Of a stretch of 64,000 nt of DNA, positions 46,701 through 56,691 are shown piece by piece (within the stretch, counting starts at the first letter, position 1; every line of letters begins with the position of its first letter). Source of the DNA: Clavelina lepadiformis (Eukaryota > Chordata > Ascidiacea > Aplousobranchia > Clavelinidae); assembly GCF_947623445.1 (NCBI RefSeq), contig NC_135240.1:24304001-24368000 (forward strand), in the 5' to 3' direction. The position numbers were made by a program, and so were the translations under genes. The notes beneath the pieces were generated by a model. That model searched no databases. It was not told the origin of the DNA and saw only the letters and a program-made list of their open reading frames with translations.

Positions 46701-48567
46701 TTTGTAAAAGATTGCCATTAGCTGTTGTGCTACTGCAACATTACGCTGTCTACACCTACGACCTACGTCATCCTGTGGAAATGGAAACAGTTTTTGCGCA
46801 CTATATGATACGAGCGTGTTGTGTGCAAAATATGCCCTTGAGGCAAAAACTTTTTTACATAGTCACGTCATTGTAGTCTGTGAAGTGTGTGCTGGTTTCT
46901 GTATTGGAGGCCCTGTTAACACCTAAATTGCTCGTTAACTACAGCTTATTTTCTTATTATAAAATAAGCTGTTTCTGTAAAACTACACAAAGTTGTTTCA
47001 TTAGAAGCTGTCTATTAAACTGAAACTTTCAATAGTAACTATTTTATACCAACCTAACAGCTATTTGGCATACCGTAACATGACATTATTCTTAAATATA
47101 AGGTTGCCGCCACAGCTCCATTCAAATCTTTCTATTGGTTATGTCACAAGCATAGCATGAACAATCAGGTCAACGAAGACATCACTAGTTTAATTTTGTC
47201 ATTCATGATGTAAAATACCGACTATGATGTAAAAAATGTACCGATCACCCACACACAATCGTCCATCTTGGACGTATGTTTAATCCACGGCACGCGATAC
47301 AATGGTCTTATCGTCACCGTTGTGTGGTCTTACTCATATATGTTCGTGGTATGAGTAGTTTTGCTCTTCAGTATAAATGGCGTTCGTGTTATTGCGAATA
47401 CTACTACCAGTTTACTCATAAGATGCTGTTTATTTTTATGTTCCTTTGCGTTTTTTTAACAAAAATTTTTAGCTTTATAGTAATAGTGTAATAAGCATAT
47501 AGGCATGTGTCAACATTTATAGCAAAGAAGTCATTTCGTTGTTTCAATGGAAATTTTCAAGTTTAAGCTTTTCCTGAACCATATTTAGTGTCAGTAATTT
47601 TCCCGGAATAAAGGGCCCATTATGTGTGTCATGCTGTAGCTTTTTACAGAGTAAAGGTCAAATTATCTGTCATGTCATAACAGTGCGATCATGTAACTGC
47701 AACATTTCAAAGTGTTTGTTCTTTTTTGTTTTTAAGTTTGAGAACTTTTTTCTGGCGTTTAATTCTTTTTGTATTATTGCAGCTCAGATTCAATGAAATA
47801 TTGCTGGAGGATTGACTTGTCTAAAACAGAAAAATTTTGGGAAGGTTGGTTCCGGGGATTGTCAAGTTCGTTTCTGGCTGTACCGGTCCCAAAAATGTTG
47901 ATGTTAGCAGGTTTGATATACAACTTTTTCCACAATCAATTTGAAGGAATGCTGTGTATTTTAACTATCTCTTCTATGTTTAGCCTTTTTCCTTCAGCTT
48001 TGTGGTTGTATCATTTTAGCAATTTAGGCTGTTTTCAAGGCAATATCATAACACTTTCATTTTTAAACTCTTTTGTGGTCACACTCATCACAAAAAAGCA
48101 TGTTTCATTTGCAGTTTTGGAGTGAACTGCTGTGAAAAAGCCAATACAAAAGTCTTCATTAATTATTAAAACGTTTCAGTTTCTATTAAGCCTATACAAT
48201 TATACATACACAGCAAATCATTTGTTTGCTATTACATGCTACCACGCTTTGTGGAAAATTACAGCAGTTTTTATGTGAGCTGTGCTATCAACTTTTTTAT
48301 TAACAATAATAATGGTTGGTTTATTGTTAGGTGTTGATCGCCTGGATCGAGAGCTATCTATAGGACAGATGCAAGGAAAATTTCAAATGCAGGTTGGCAG
48401 ATGCATTGAGGTGTTCACTTTGAATAAAACTTTGCATTTAACTTATAAAATGTTAATTATAGATCATGGAAAAAAGTGGACATGCTTTACACGAAGATAT
48501 TCCGGATAAAGTAGCACAAGTAATTTCAAATTTCTTAGTTCGTCATAAACTTGCAACACACAGATGA
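40713..48567 (+). CDS. PPME1: protein phosphatase methylesterase 1, 10 exons
   Basis: Exons: 40713-40795, 40891-41068, 41159-41268, 41508-41656, 41870-41960, 42567-42632, 46029-46142, 47783-47910, 48331-48392, 48463-48567; phases agree and give 361 aa (human 386). PPME1 is an alpha/beta hydrolase that removes the methyl ester from the C-terminal leucine of PP2A catalytic subunit and holds PP2A inactive. Seen: MSALQKRL start, FLHGGGFSGLSWALLT (oxyanion region), FRGHGETATHD, nucleophile elbow GHSMGG with S145, IDVVEGTALESL with D170, RNLESARVSMIGQLK, WFRGLS, DRLDRELSIGQMQGKFQMQ, and SGHALHED with H334. The S145/D170/H334 spacing mirrors human S156/D181/H349. Exon 7 encodes an acidic, low-conservation insert (about residues 226-263). 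The protein ends soon after NFLVRHKLATHR, without the extra C-terminal residues of human. Intron 6 (3.4 kb) holds an antisense gene. Confidence 0.94.
43749..43787. repeat. perfect 15-bp stem hairpin
   Basis: ACTCTCATATATTGG (43749-43763) and CCAATATATGAGAGT (43773-43787) pair without mismatch around a 9-base loop. It lies in PPME1 intron 6 and 137 bases 3' of the stop of the antisense nested gene, so it may be part of that gene's 3' untranslated region. Confidence 0.8.
43924..45187 (-). CDS. Slp-homology-domain protein nested in PPME1 intron 6, 3 exons
   Basis: Coding exons in transcript order: 45187-45086, 44916-44804, 44296-43924; phases agree and give 195 aa. All three borders are GT-AG (CAG|GTAAAT, TAG|GTTTTA, TG|GTAAGA, TTTTTTTAAG|C). 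Residues about 22-65 match the first half of the Slp homology domain (LSDWEKAAILQVLKRNKAIK, then REERRVAQL). Residues 74-88 match the second half (LKTKTGQWHEDLVYKR; compare LKILTGDWFQEARSQR of human SYTL1). No zinc finger lies between the halves, as in SYTL1. This domain binds GTP-Rab27 and tethers secretory granules or lysosome-related organelles. The remainder is Ser/Asn-rich and polar; no C2 domain follows before the stop at 43926-43924. If the second donor is not used, translation would stop right after HDDW, giving 72 aa. Its strand is opposite to PPME1. It could be a short SYTL, exophilin-like protein or a truncated copy. Confidence 0.62.
46941..46972. repeat. 12-bp stem hairpin in PPME1 intron 7
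   Basis: ACAGCTTATTTT (46941-46952) pairs with AAAATAAGCTGT (46961-46972) around an 8-base loop. No function can be inferred. Confidence 0.6.
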
Positions 48568-48673
48568 AGACATATTGGACTAGACAAGAGAAGGATTTCT
48601 ATTTGAAAGCAGATCCCTATTAAAGAAATAACTGTACTTTTAAGACGATTGTTGTGTCGTGACTTTAACCAGC

Positions 48674-48679
48674 AATAAA
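48674..48679 (+). promoter_or_regulatory. polyadenylation signal AATAAA of PPME1
   Basis: AATAAA 107 bases after the PPME1 stop and just 17 bases before the stop of the convergent Maf-type gene, so the PPME1 transcript likely ends inside the other gene's 3' coding exon. Confidence 0.55.
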
Positions 48680-48695
48680 ATAAGTTTCACAATGT

Positions 48696-50189
48696 TCAAT
48701 TGTTGTTGGTGAATTTTACCAGCTCGGTGAAAAATTTATAAGCTGGAAATCCAACAACATTATAATAATCTCCATCGATCTTTTCCACAAGCAAAGCGCC
48801 CAGACCTTGTATTCCATAAGCACCAGCTTTGTTCCTGTAAGTTGCAGGTATTAAAGTAAAGTTAATTTTGTGTAACACTTCCACAAAATTGTTTCATGTA
48901 TTGTGGTTAATTGAGTTGCAACTTACAGAGGTTCACCAGTGTCCACATAGCTCCTAATTTGTTCCTGTGTCAGCTTTCCAAACGTGACCCTTGTTGTTTC
49001 AGTAAACAGTGTTTCTTCATGTTTTTTTGAATACACTTTTATCAAGGAAACGCCTGTACACACTTGATGGCATCCATTGTTCAACATGTTTAATGTTTCA
49101 ACTGCGGTTTCATGTTTATGTGGTTTTCCAATAATTTTGTCATCATGTATCTAAGTAAAAGAGCATTTATGTTTCATTTAAAATAAAATCCTTATGATAG
49201 CAGAACCTGAAACCTTTTAAATTGCATTATTAAAGACAGTACATTAAAACAACTGTTACCAACTATAACTGTATCTGCTCCGACAACCAGAATTTCTTCG
49301 TTTGTGTTTTGAAACTGTTCTGCAACAGCAAGTGCCTTTTGGTGCGCCAATGACTTCACATAATCTCTTGCATCAGAGAAAGCATTTTTGTCAACTGTTT
49401 CTTCGTAAAATGGCGATGGAATGACATCAAACTTAACTCCCTGTAAAAGATCGAGGTATATATCAAGCTCATTGTGGTAATTCACCATGGAAATATTGAA
49501 TAACTTCACTTTTTTCGTACTGTAACATGCAAATGCAGTGTCTATATAATCTGGCCCAACACTAAAGGCCCGATTTCAACTAAAATTTTAATATACCGGT
49601 AAGTAAAAAACCAAAGCAACATATATGTAAGTTCATGGAGTAATTGTTCAATTTGAGAGAGAAGATGTAGTAAAAGGTTGTATTTACTACAGTATTTAGA
49701 CACTTCACTTGATTTAATTAGTTACATGGAAGAGTTTCATGAGGAAGTACAGTATGTAGGTCCTAGGCCTAGTAATGTTATGAGATAACCACAAAGTTAA
49801 ACTTTCTTTAGCTGGAAAATTGTCTCACTTTATTTCGTTGAGTTGATGGCAGACTGTTGTAATGTACTTGAAATTTTATTACCACGAGCTTAGGCTTTAG
49901 CCAAATCTAACGCAAATCAACAACACAGCTTACTGACATAAACATTTTTGAGATAGGCTATTGTACTGAATTTGATGTTCACGGAATTTTTATCAGAAAT
50001 AAGTCATCAGGGCAAACAGATACTTACTAGTTGTTGTAAAATTGCTTTTCGTTGAGGGGAAGAACTTGCCAAGACAACTCTGAGGTTGGCAAGAATTTCT
50101 TTGGCCGGTGACAACATTGAAAAGTTGACTTTCGGTTGGCAGTTGGTAAAAAGTATTAAACCACTCTCTTCCTTGTCGTGAGCTATCAC
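48696..50189 (-). CDS. Maf-type nucleoside triphosphate pyrophosphatase, 4 exons
   Basis: Coding exons in transcript order: 50189 (or 50117)-50028, 49440-49264, 49150-48927, 48834-48696. From the ATG at 50117 the product is 209 aa, the usual Maf length; from 50189 it gains 24 residues without family match, so 50117 is preferred. Maf enzymes hydrolyse non-canonical or modified nucleoside triphosphates and so cleanse the nucleotide pool. Seen: [16 protein letters not shown] (Maf signature ASxSPxR), [19 protein letters not shown] joined to [10 protein letters not shown] across an intron (family GADT...LDG.ILGKP), [38 protein letters not shown] and [10 protein letters not shown]. The second intron must use ATA|GTTGGT; the nearby GTAACA is out of phase. 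It matches the N-terminal half of vertebrate ASMTL, but no methyltransferase domain follows. It is convergent with PPME1. Confidence 0.9.
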
Positions 50190-51128
50190 TCGGAAGTTTT
50201 CTTTCTCATCAGCACACGTAACTTCCAGTGTTTTGTGTACTGAAACTAACCCGGAATCTATTTCCAGTCTTCTACGGACGTAATGTAACGTCCGGCGTAC
50301 GTCAAACCCTTGCTCCAGGACGAAACTTATGCGTCATGCGTGACGTGACAGTGTGACAGGAAAATGACTGCGCTTGGTGCGGTCTGCCTGTGTTTCCAAC
50401 ATTGTTTTAGACATTCTATTCGGAAGTTTTTACAACTTTTGCATTTCGTTTTGTTTTTTATTCAAGTCGAATACTTTTATTGTTGCTTATTAGACTTTCG
50501 CGTTTCAACCCCGGGTCAATCAAGAGGTATATTGGCTTTTTTGTCATGATGTATTGTTTTAATTCTAACATCAAAATACCTAGGTAGGTCTAGCGAAGCC
50601 GAGATAACTTCAATTCAAGAAAGAGACAAGTAAAATAAATGCTGTAGCAAAACGGAAGACATTATGCTATATGTATTGTTGTTGGGCTTTTCCTTATGCA
50701 CGACTGCGTCTAACTTGATATTATTTTCTTGGCAAATAACATATGCCGAAGCACAGGCACAACTTGACGAGTAGAGACGTCTCATAATACTGTCTGTGTG
50801 CCTCCTTGTCCAAAAGACGATGATGCAATACTAGGCCTACCATACGTCTTCTTTTAGGAGGATTTGTCCTCTTTTTTCAAGAAAAGCGAATGGTCCTCCA
50901 AGGACGCTAAAAAATGCCCAAATGTCCTCTTTTTTCGCATTTTGAGTTAGTTGCTTATACTTTCAACAAAACTTTTAGGCGAGACGTTGTATTTATTTCC
51001 AAAAAATTACTGTAGCCATGAAACATGATGAATTGCTGGTTTAAAAAATGTTTTCCAACAAATTGCCCTACCAGCCCGACCTTCTTGGTTGTTATTGCAA
51101 ACATTGTTCGACGTTCTCTGTAACATTT

Positions 51129-51331
51129 GGGCCTTTTAACATGCGAGGATCTGTCGCAATTTTTCTGGCACGAGCTCGAACTTAACAGACCGTAACGAAA
51201 GTACCGCTAGTCGTCTCGACAAGTTCGTGGTTTTACATGCGCGCATGTTGAGTTAAGTTCGAACTTGGGGTCTGTTAAGTTCAAACTTGCGCTAGAAAAA
51301 TTGCAACAGAACCTCACATGTAAAAAGGCCC
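51129..51331. mobile_element. 203-bp palindromic MITE with about 63-bp inverted ends
   Basis: The left arm begins GGGCCTTTTAACATGCGAGG and runs to GAACTTAACAGACC. The right arm, read in reverse, begins GGGCCTTTTTACATGTGAGG and runs likewise to CAAACTTAACAGACC. Both share GCAATTTTTCT. The arms are roughly 85% identical by eye. A related single arm (CCCTTTTTACATGGCGACTT) may lie at about 51988. No clear target duplication. Confidence 0.7.
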
Positions 51332-51382
51332 ATTAATAAAGCAAAGGTGTGAGTTTTGTAGGCCTAGCCTACTATTAGTATT

Positions 51383-51860
51383 ACTTAGGGCTACCATATA
51401 TTCTCTTTTCTAAAGAAAAATGAATTGTGCTCAAAGTATAGCCTACTGAAAAATGTCAAAATGTCCTCTTTTTTGCATTTTTCGCTTTCTTGCTTATATT
51501 TTCAACACAATTATATTTTTATGTGACTTTTTGGCATGAGGCCTAAGTCAAGTGACTTTTCGGCGACAGCATGAGGTCTAACCATTTTTGTTATCATTGT
51601 TTTGATTTAGACAACCACAAAAGCTGAATAAAGCTAAGCAATAACGCCAAAGAAATATACTGTGTTTTCTGATGAACTGCGGCAAAAGTATCCTTGTTTC
51701 AGAAAAGGATGTAATGATTTTGAAGCTGAATGCATTACTTGTGCATATGCGTATAGTTATCCAAAAACATGTGATAAATTCTTTAAACGTAAAACTCTAT
51801 TTGCATTGTACTAGCTGGCGAAATTGTCCTCTTTTTAGGCGATGAAAATATAGTAGGCCT
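51383..51860. mobile_element. decayed DNA transposon with zinc-finger-like open frame
   Basis: It starts near CTACCATATATTCTCTTTT and ends near a loosely inverted copy (GTCCTCTTTTTAGGC...ATATAGTAG). Between them 51651-51812 reads KKYTVFSDELRQKYPCFRKG and on through CNDFEAECITCAYAY to a stop. This resembles the N-terminal Cys-rich zinc-finger motif (FNDEL...FPCF...C..C) found in several hAT-type transposase-like proteins. The transposase core is missing. Confidence 0.45.
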
Positions 51861-52157
51861 ATGCAATACGAACTGTGAAATGGAGAAAAATACAATGACT
51901 TTTTAGGCAAATAAACGCGATGTCCTGCCGTTACTTAGCGGACACGGTGGGGAACGCTACTATACCACCTATCCCTTTATTCACTAACCCTTTTTACATG
52001 GCGACTTTAAGCGAGTTCAACTCACTTTGCTTACAACGTGTCAACTCGACTCGCATAAATAACTTGGTTTAACACGCTTAGACACGGGCTTAGATTTTTA
52101 AATCCCAATATCACTCAATTTCGATGATTTCTTTGATTCGTAAAGAAATAGGATATA

Positions 52158-52779
52158 CAGTCGAATCCGCTTAATTCGGACACCGGATAACCCGGACAAC
52201 CGCTTTATTCGGCCAAAATGCTCGGGAACGGAACAAAAGTAAAAATTGAATGTAAAAAACTCCCGTTAATTCGGACAATTCTCCGCTTAATTCGGACACG
52301 GGTTGGCAATTCCTATCGTTAGGTTATGAGTTTATGACACAATAAACAGTACTTCGTTCGTTTTAACACAAGATGCAATTGCATTATGAGTGATCATGGT
52401 GAAACAATGACGATCCATGCAGTAACAATCGACAATAAACTCATATAAGGACGCGCCAATTTCATAGTCGCTTTTACTTCGGTACAATTGCGTCCATCTT
52501 GTAGAACAGAATGGTACAGCAAAGTTTAGCAGAAAAATTGAAATTGCTCACTAAAGTAAACAAAGACGTTTTATGCGATCAGTGCCAATTACTGCAGTAT
52601 AGCCCAGCTGCAATTCATTTATTACGCAACAGTACAGTATTTGTTTGCGTTGTCTGCCTTTACGCATGACCATGAAACGAACAATTGATTTTCCGCTTAA
52701 TTCGGACAAAGCCGTTTCTCCGCTTAATTCGGCCAAAAGTGAGCGGACCCAAAGTGTCCGAATTAAGCGGAGTCGACTG
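52158..52779. mobile_element. 622-bp pogo/Tigger-like non-autonomous element
   Basis: The left end CAGTCGAATCCGCTTAATTC and the right end, read in reverse, CAGTCGACTCCGCTTAATTC continue together for about 25 bases (...GGACA). TA flanks both sides (52156-52157 and 52780-52781). The CCGCTTAATTCGG word is repeated several times inside both ends. These terminal words and the TA target are typical of pogo/Tigger relatives of the Tc1/mariner superfamily. At 52511 a short frame MVQQSLAEKLKLL may be a remnant of the transposase start; the rest is gone. Confidence 0.75.
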
Positions 52780-53280
52780 TAAGTAAGGAATTTATACGTA
52801 GGCTTAAACACTTGTAGCGGCCATTAAGTGCAGCTTAGTTTTTCGCTCTTTGGCGCCCTTAAGCTTCTCCCCGCATTTTAGGTTGAAATCGTGATTTTTT
52901 CTCATTGCATTTTCGTTTGCCTTTCTTATCTACTGTTTTCGGTTTTGACCGTAATTCCAGAAAAGTGTTGAGCTTATAAGGTTATGAGTTATGACTGTTT
53001 TAATATATGAGCGAAGTTATGGTTGTTAGGTTGTCCTAAGGACCTATGCGATGAGGTAAATCTCATTCCTGACTCGAAAAGGCGGCTGTTACAATAATAT
53101 GTTACAATAATAATATGATTTGTACATATATAAATAGGTTTTATATATACATTATATAAATTATGCATGTAAATTACCAATGAAAATTGGTTAATTTTTC
53201 TAAATATTTTTCGCCACGCTGCATGCAGATTAGCTCCTTTGGCTAAAATTAGCCACACCTGGCAACCATGCGTACGGTGA

Positions 53281-53395
53281 TTATATTAGGTACACTGGAG
53301 GAAGTTGGCCAGGAACCGGTTCTGCGAACTTTTTTATTTTTAGGAAGCGGTTCACGCGAATCGGTGCGAACCAGCTGAATCCCACCACCGGTAGG
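53281..53395. mobile_element. fragment of another hAT-like element end
   Basis: It contains AACCGGTTCTGCGAAC and, at the right, GCTGAATCCCACCACCG, which in reverse reads CGGTGGTGGGATTCAGC, a form common to hAT terminal regions. The other end and a flanking duplication are not visible. Confidence 0.35.
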
Positions 53396-53442
53396 CGGGC
53401 ATGTAGGCCTATACTATTTATTTATTTCAACGATATAAACAG

Positions 53443-53866
53443 TAGAGATGGGCCGACACGAACCCAAACCCGAATAGATTCGCCGAATACCGCCTTTATG
53501 GAAGATTCGGGCGAACACGAATACCAACAATGGCGAACCCGAGTACAATATTACTTATAAATTTACTGACTTTTGTTAAAAATGATGATCTAGTTTTCCG
53601 ACAAAGCTAAACTAGAATCAGCAGTACTTACAATGAAGGTCGTTTTCCTAACGATTTTGCTTTTTCAATCGTTTTTTAAACACTATTTTTCAAAAGAAAG
53701 CGATTTGTTTATCGATTACATCATGTTACAAGCAAGACTTGACAACTTTTGGATGAAACTTTATTGTTTGGTTCTAATACGAATAGATTCGGGATTCGTT
53801 CGTGTCGACCTTCATGATATTCGGGTTCGCACGAACCCAAATAATCTTCCTCACGGCACATCCCTA
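53443..53866. mobile_element. 424-bp hAT-type non-autonomous element with 8-bp duplication
   Basis: ATAAACAG occurs exactly on both sides (53435-53442 and 53867-53874). The ends are inverted: left TAGAGATGGGCCG and right, read in reverse, TAGGGATGTGCCG. Subterminal words (CACGAACCCAAA, CGAACCCGAATA) also recur inverted near both ends. The 84-codon frame inside (53633-53887) is chance. Confidence 0.8.
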
Positions 53867-54458
53867 ATAAACAGTAAGTTCAGTTGATTGTGAAACAAAA
53901 GTCTGATCGTTTTCTACTGTATTAATAAATAGAATATAAACCAATGTCGCACACTAAGCAAGTTAAGTTTATCTAATTTATAAACCACAAAAGGTAGAAA
54001 ATAAATCGGGTTTTGTTTAAAGTTTAAACTGTAGGCTACGCTTTTGAAACAAATTTGATGAGCAAAGGAATTGTAAGCAATAATCCTTTGTTTGAAAGGA
54101 AATTAAAAAGAGAAATCGTATCTTAAGGAATGGCGAGGTCAGTTTCGAAATAGCATGTTGAGATGTGTGGTTACTCTCATCATTACAGCAACAAATAGAA
54201 GTCGGCTGAGAACTATGTTCATGCTAAAAAAAAATTTTTTTTTATATTTTACTTCTCTTCACGGCATCATCACAATTGACAGCCTATCTGACTCCGGTGA
54301 CTTAAAAATTATCTCCGCTCATCTCTGTCCTCACAAACGCGAAAGAGGGAAGCTGACGACATATTTGTGGTTTTTGCTATGCTGCCAATATATGACGTAA
54401 CACGTCTCCATTGTTTTTGAGCCTTCATTTTTCCCTCTGCCATAGTCTTCGTCTACTG

Positions 54459-56093
54459 CAGAGGTGACGAACCTGCGGCCCGCCAAACAATTTTGTGCGG
54501 CCCACCAAACGATTTGACAAACGCCCATACATGCAAGGCATATAGGACTTATAGGAAATTAGGGTTGCCATACCGTCCGGAAAATTCCGGACATGTCCGG
54601 AATTTAGGGTTAAACATTGCGCAGCTGGCAATCTTTTTTCGAGGGATAACATCAGATTTCCATATTGAAGAGAACTTATTATCTCTCGAGTCGATACACG
54701 GAACTACTCGTGGAGAGGATCTGCTACAGAAGCTTCTCCAAGCCTTAGGCAAGTTCAACCTGCCATTAGATAAGCTGTGTGGTGTTGCTACTGATGGCGC
54801 ACCAGCAATGGTTGGGAAACATAAAGGGTTGGTATCATTGTTGAAGAAGGAAATGGGTGCAAAAGGAATTAGACATGATGGATTGGTATTTTGCCATTGC
54901 ATTATTCACCAGCAAAGCCTTTGTGCAAAATCGGTGAAGTTTGATCATGTGATATCGGTAGTATTAACTTCATTAAAAAAAGGGATCTAAACAACCGCAT
55001 ATTCAAGCAAGTTCTCAAAGATTTTGATGCTGACTATGATGATCTACTTTATTACTGTGCTGTTCGTTGGACAAGTTGTGGTAATATGCTCAGACGCTTT
55101 TATTCTCTTCTACCAGAATTTATTGAATTTAGAAATTTGAAGAAGTGTCCTCTCACTGAGATAGAAGATGAAAACTGGTTGTGCGATTTAGGATTTATGG
55201 TAGATTTCACGAAATATTTAAACGAATTAAATGTACAACTCCAAGGGCCAAATCAACTGTTGCACACGATGTTTTCCAAGATCAAATCTTTCATGTCAAT
55301 GCTGAGCCTTTGGGAAAATCAGTTGAAAGATAACAACTGCACACATTTTCCCACATTAAAACAACACAATCCAACTTCATGTACTCAGTATGCTTTGGAA
55401 TGTTCAAGTCTTTTGGAGAGCTTTAAAGCTAGATTTCAGGATATCAAAAGCAAACAACTGGAGCTTGATATCTTCTCCATCCCCTTTAATGTTACACCTG
55501 CTTCTGCACCCTCTGAGCTCCAACTTGAACTGATAAAACTACAGAGTGATGACGCGCTAAAAGCGATGTATCTGAACAAGCCGCTGCTTGAATTTTATCG
55601 AGTATATTTTTCAAAGGAAGAGTTTCCAAACTTGAGAGCTTTCGCTCTCAAATGGTTATCTGTTTTCGGCAGCACGTACCTATGCGAACAGTTCTTTTCT
55701 AAACTGAACATTACAAAAAGTCGTTACAGGTCGAGGTTAACAGACGAAAATCTTAGTATGCAGTTGAGAGTTGCTACATCGTCGGTTCGACCTAATATTG
55801 AACGCTTAGTCAAGAGAAAAAATTTCCAAAAATCTCACTAAGCAAGAAACTTTATTAAATCTTTCTTTTTATTTTTTGTTATTTTATGTTTCAATACTAC
55901 ATAAAATAGCTTCAACTGTATGATTCGCATGGGATTTTTATTACTTTTGTTTGTTGTTCCTTATTGTTGATAAACTATTTCTAATCGTTTATAAAAAAAC
56001 TACATAGTCATATGACTTAAAAGTTGTGCGGCCCGCTTACTCAGCTGTAACTAATGAAGTGGCCCGCGACAGCGAACGGGTTCGTCACCACTG
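54459..56093 (+). mobile_element. hAT-superfamily element with perfect 8-bp target duplication
   Basis: GTCTACTG lies directly on both sides (54451-54458 and 56094-56101). The ends are inverted: left CAGAGGTGACGAACC and right, read in reverse, CAGTGGTGACGAACC, each followed by a GCGGCCCGCC or GCGGGCCAC stretch. The 1635-bp element holds only the middle and C-terminal parts of a hAT transposase of the GTF2IRD2-like kind, so it has lost its 5' coding part. The intact duplication says the insertion is young or was mobilised by a related active element. Confidence 0.88.
54613..55841 (+). pseudogene. broken hAT transposase (GTF2IRD2-like type)
   Basis: The first recognisable piece begins near 54613 (LNIAQLAIFFRGITSDF) and contains LLSLESIHGTTRGEDLLQ, LCGVATDGAPAMVGKHKGL and CHCIIHQQSLCAKS, parts of the RNase H-like core with a conserved Asp in TDGAP. 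At an A7 run near 54974-54980 the frame shifts, and the protein resumes as LNNRIFKQVLKDFDADYDDL and runs to 55841. The C-terminal hAT dimerisation region is intact (FALKWLSVFGSTYLCEQFFS, then KLNITKSRYRSRLTDENL). The N-terminal BED zinc finger and the first catalytic part are missing. With both a truncation and a frameshift it is not functional and not a domesticated gene. I give only the breaks, not a repaired protein. Confidence 0.85.
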
Positions 56094-56101
56094 GTCTACT
56101 G

Positions 56102-56691
56102 GCTGGCACTTTTGATTGCGTACGGTGTGGCCAAGCTATGTGAGTTAAATAGTTGTCTTTTGCAAGGTTAAAAGCGTGTATTTTCGTTACTACGTTTCTA
56201 CATTAGGTGATATGGTGATTAATTTTAACTAATACACAGAAGCTTCTCACTTGTTTCTGATCCAGTCAATTACATTATTTTTATTATTATTAAATTATTA
56301 GACATATTTTTATTCATTAAATCAGTCGGCATTAAATACTGGTAACATTGGTAGGCCTATCATGTTTTACATGAAGCTGAAAAGCAAAAAAGTTAAGCAG
56401 AAATTGCAGTATTTTTTGCTTTGGTTGTGTTGAAATTTATTTTATTGGCTAAAACGATTATTAATATCCTAACTTAAATATATACTAGTAAAAGTTAGTA
56501 ACCTATGCTCCTGACAATAAAACAAGCAATACATATTTGGACAATTTTTTTGTTCAGTAAATATGGAAAAAGTAGTAAAAAACTTTACAATTGATAATGT
56601 CATATGAGACAATAACAGAATGAATTGTATTCAACTAAACTTCAATTGAAATTGAACATTGCCAATTAAAAAAGGTGTTCATCAGAAATTT
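56102..56691. other. spacer, 3' side of the first FAXDC2-like gene
   Basis: AT-rich, with TTTATT (minus-strand AATAAA) near 56435 as a possible polyadenylation signal of the minus-strand gene at 56692. Nothing else is recognisable. Confidence 0.4.

Larger units (their letters stand above)
50190..52157. other. gene-free transposon-rich stretch
   Basis: The first few hundred bases are upstream of the Maf-type gene and should hold its promoter. Then come two diverged copies of an element rich in GTCCTCTTTT (50836-51000 and 51383-51860) and, between them, a large palindrome (51129-51331). The plus frame at 50364-50549 has no support. Confidence 0.5.

Noticed and set aside
54613..55841. A domesticated hAT-derived host gene
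   Set aside because: The coding part is 5'-truncated and frameshifted, and intact terminal repeats with target duplication show an ordinary defective transposon copy.
54459..56093. CRISPR-like or other prokaryotic systems in the repeat-rich regions
   Set aside because: The window is eukaryotic; the repeats are inverted ends and minisatellites without the regular repeat-spacer structure of CRISPR arrays.
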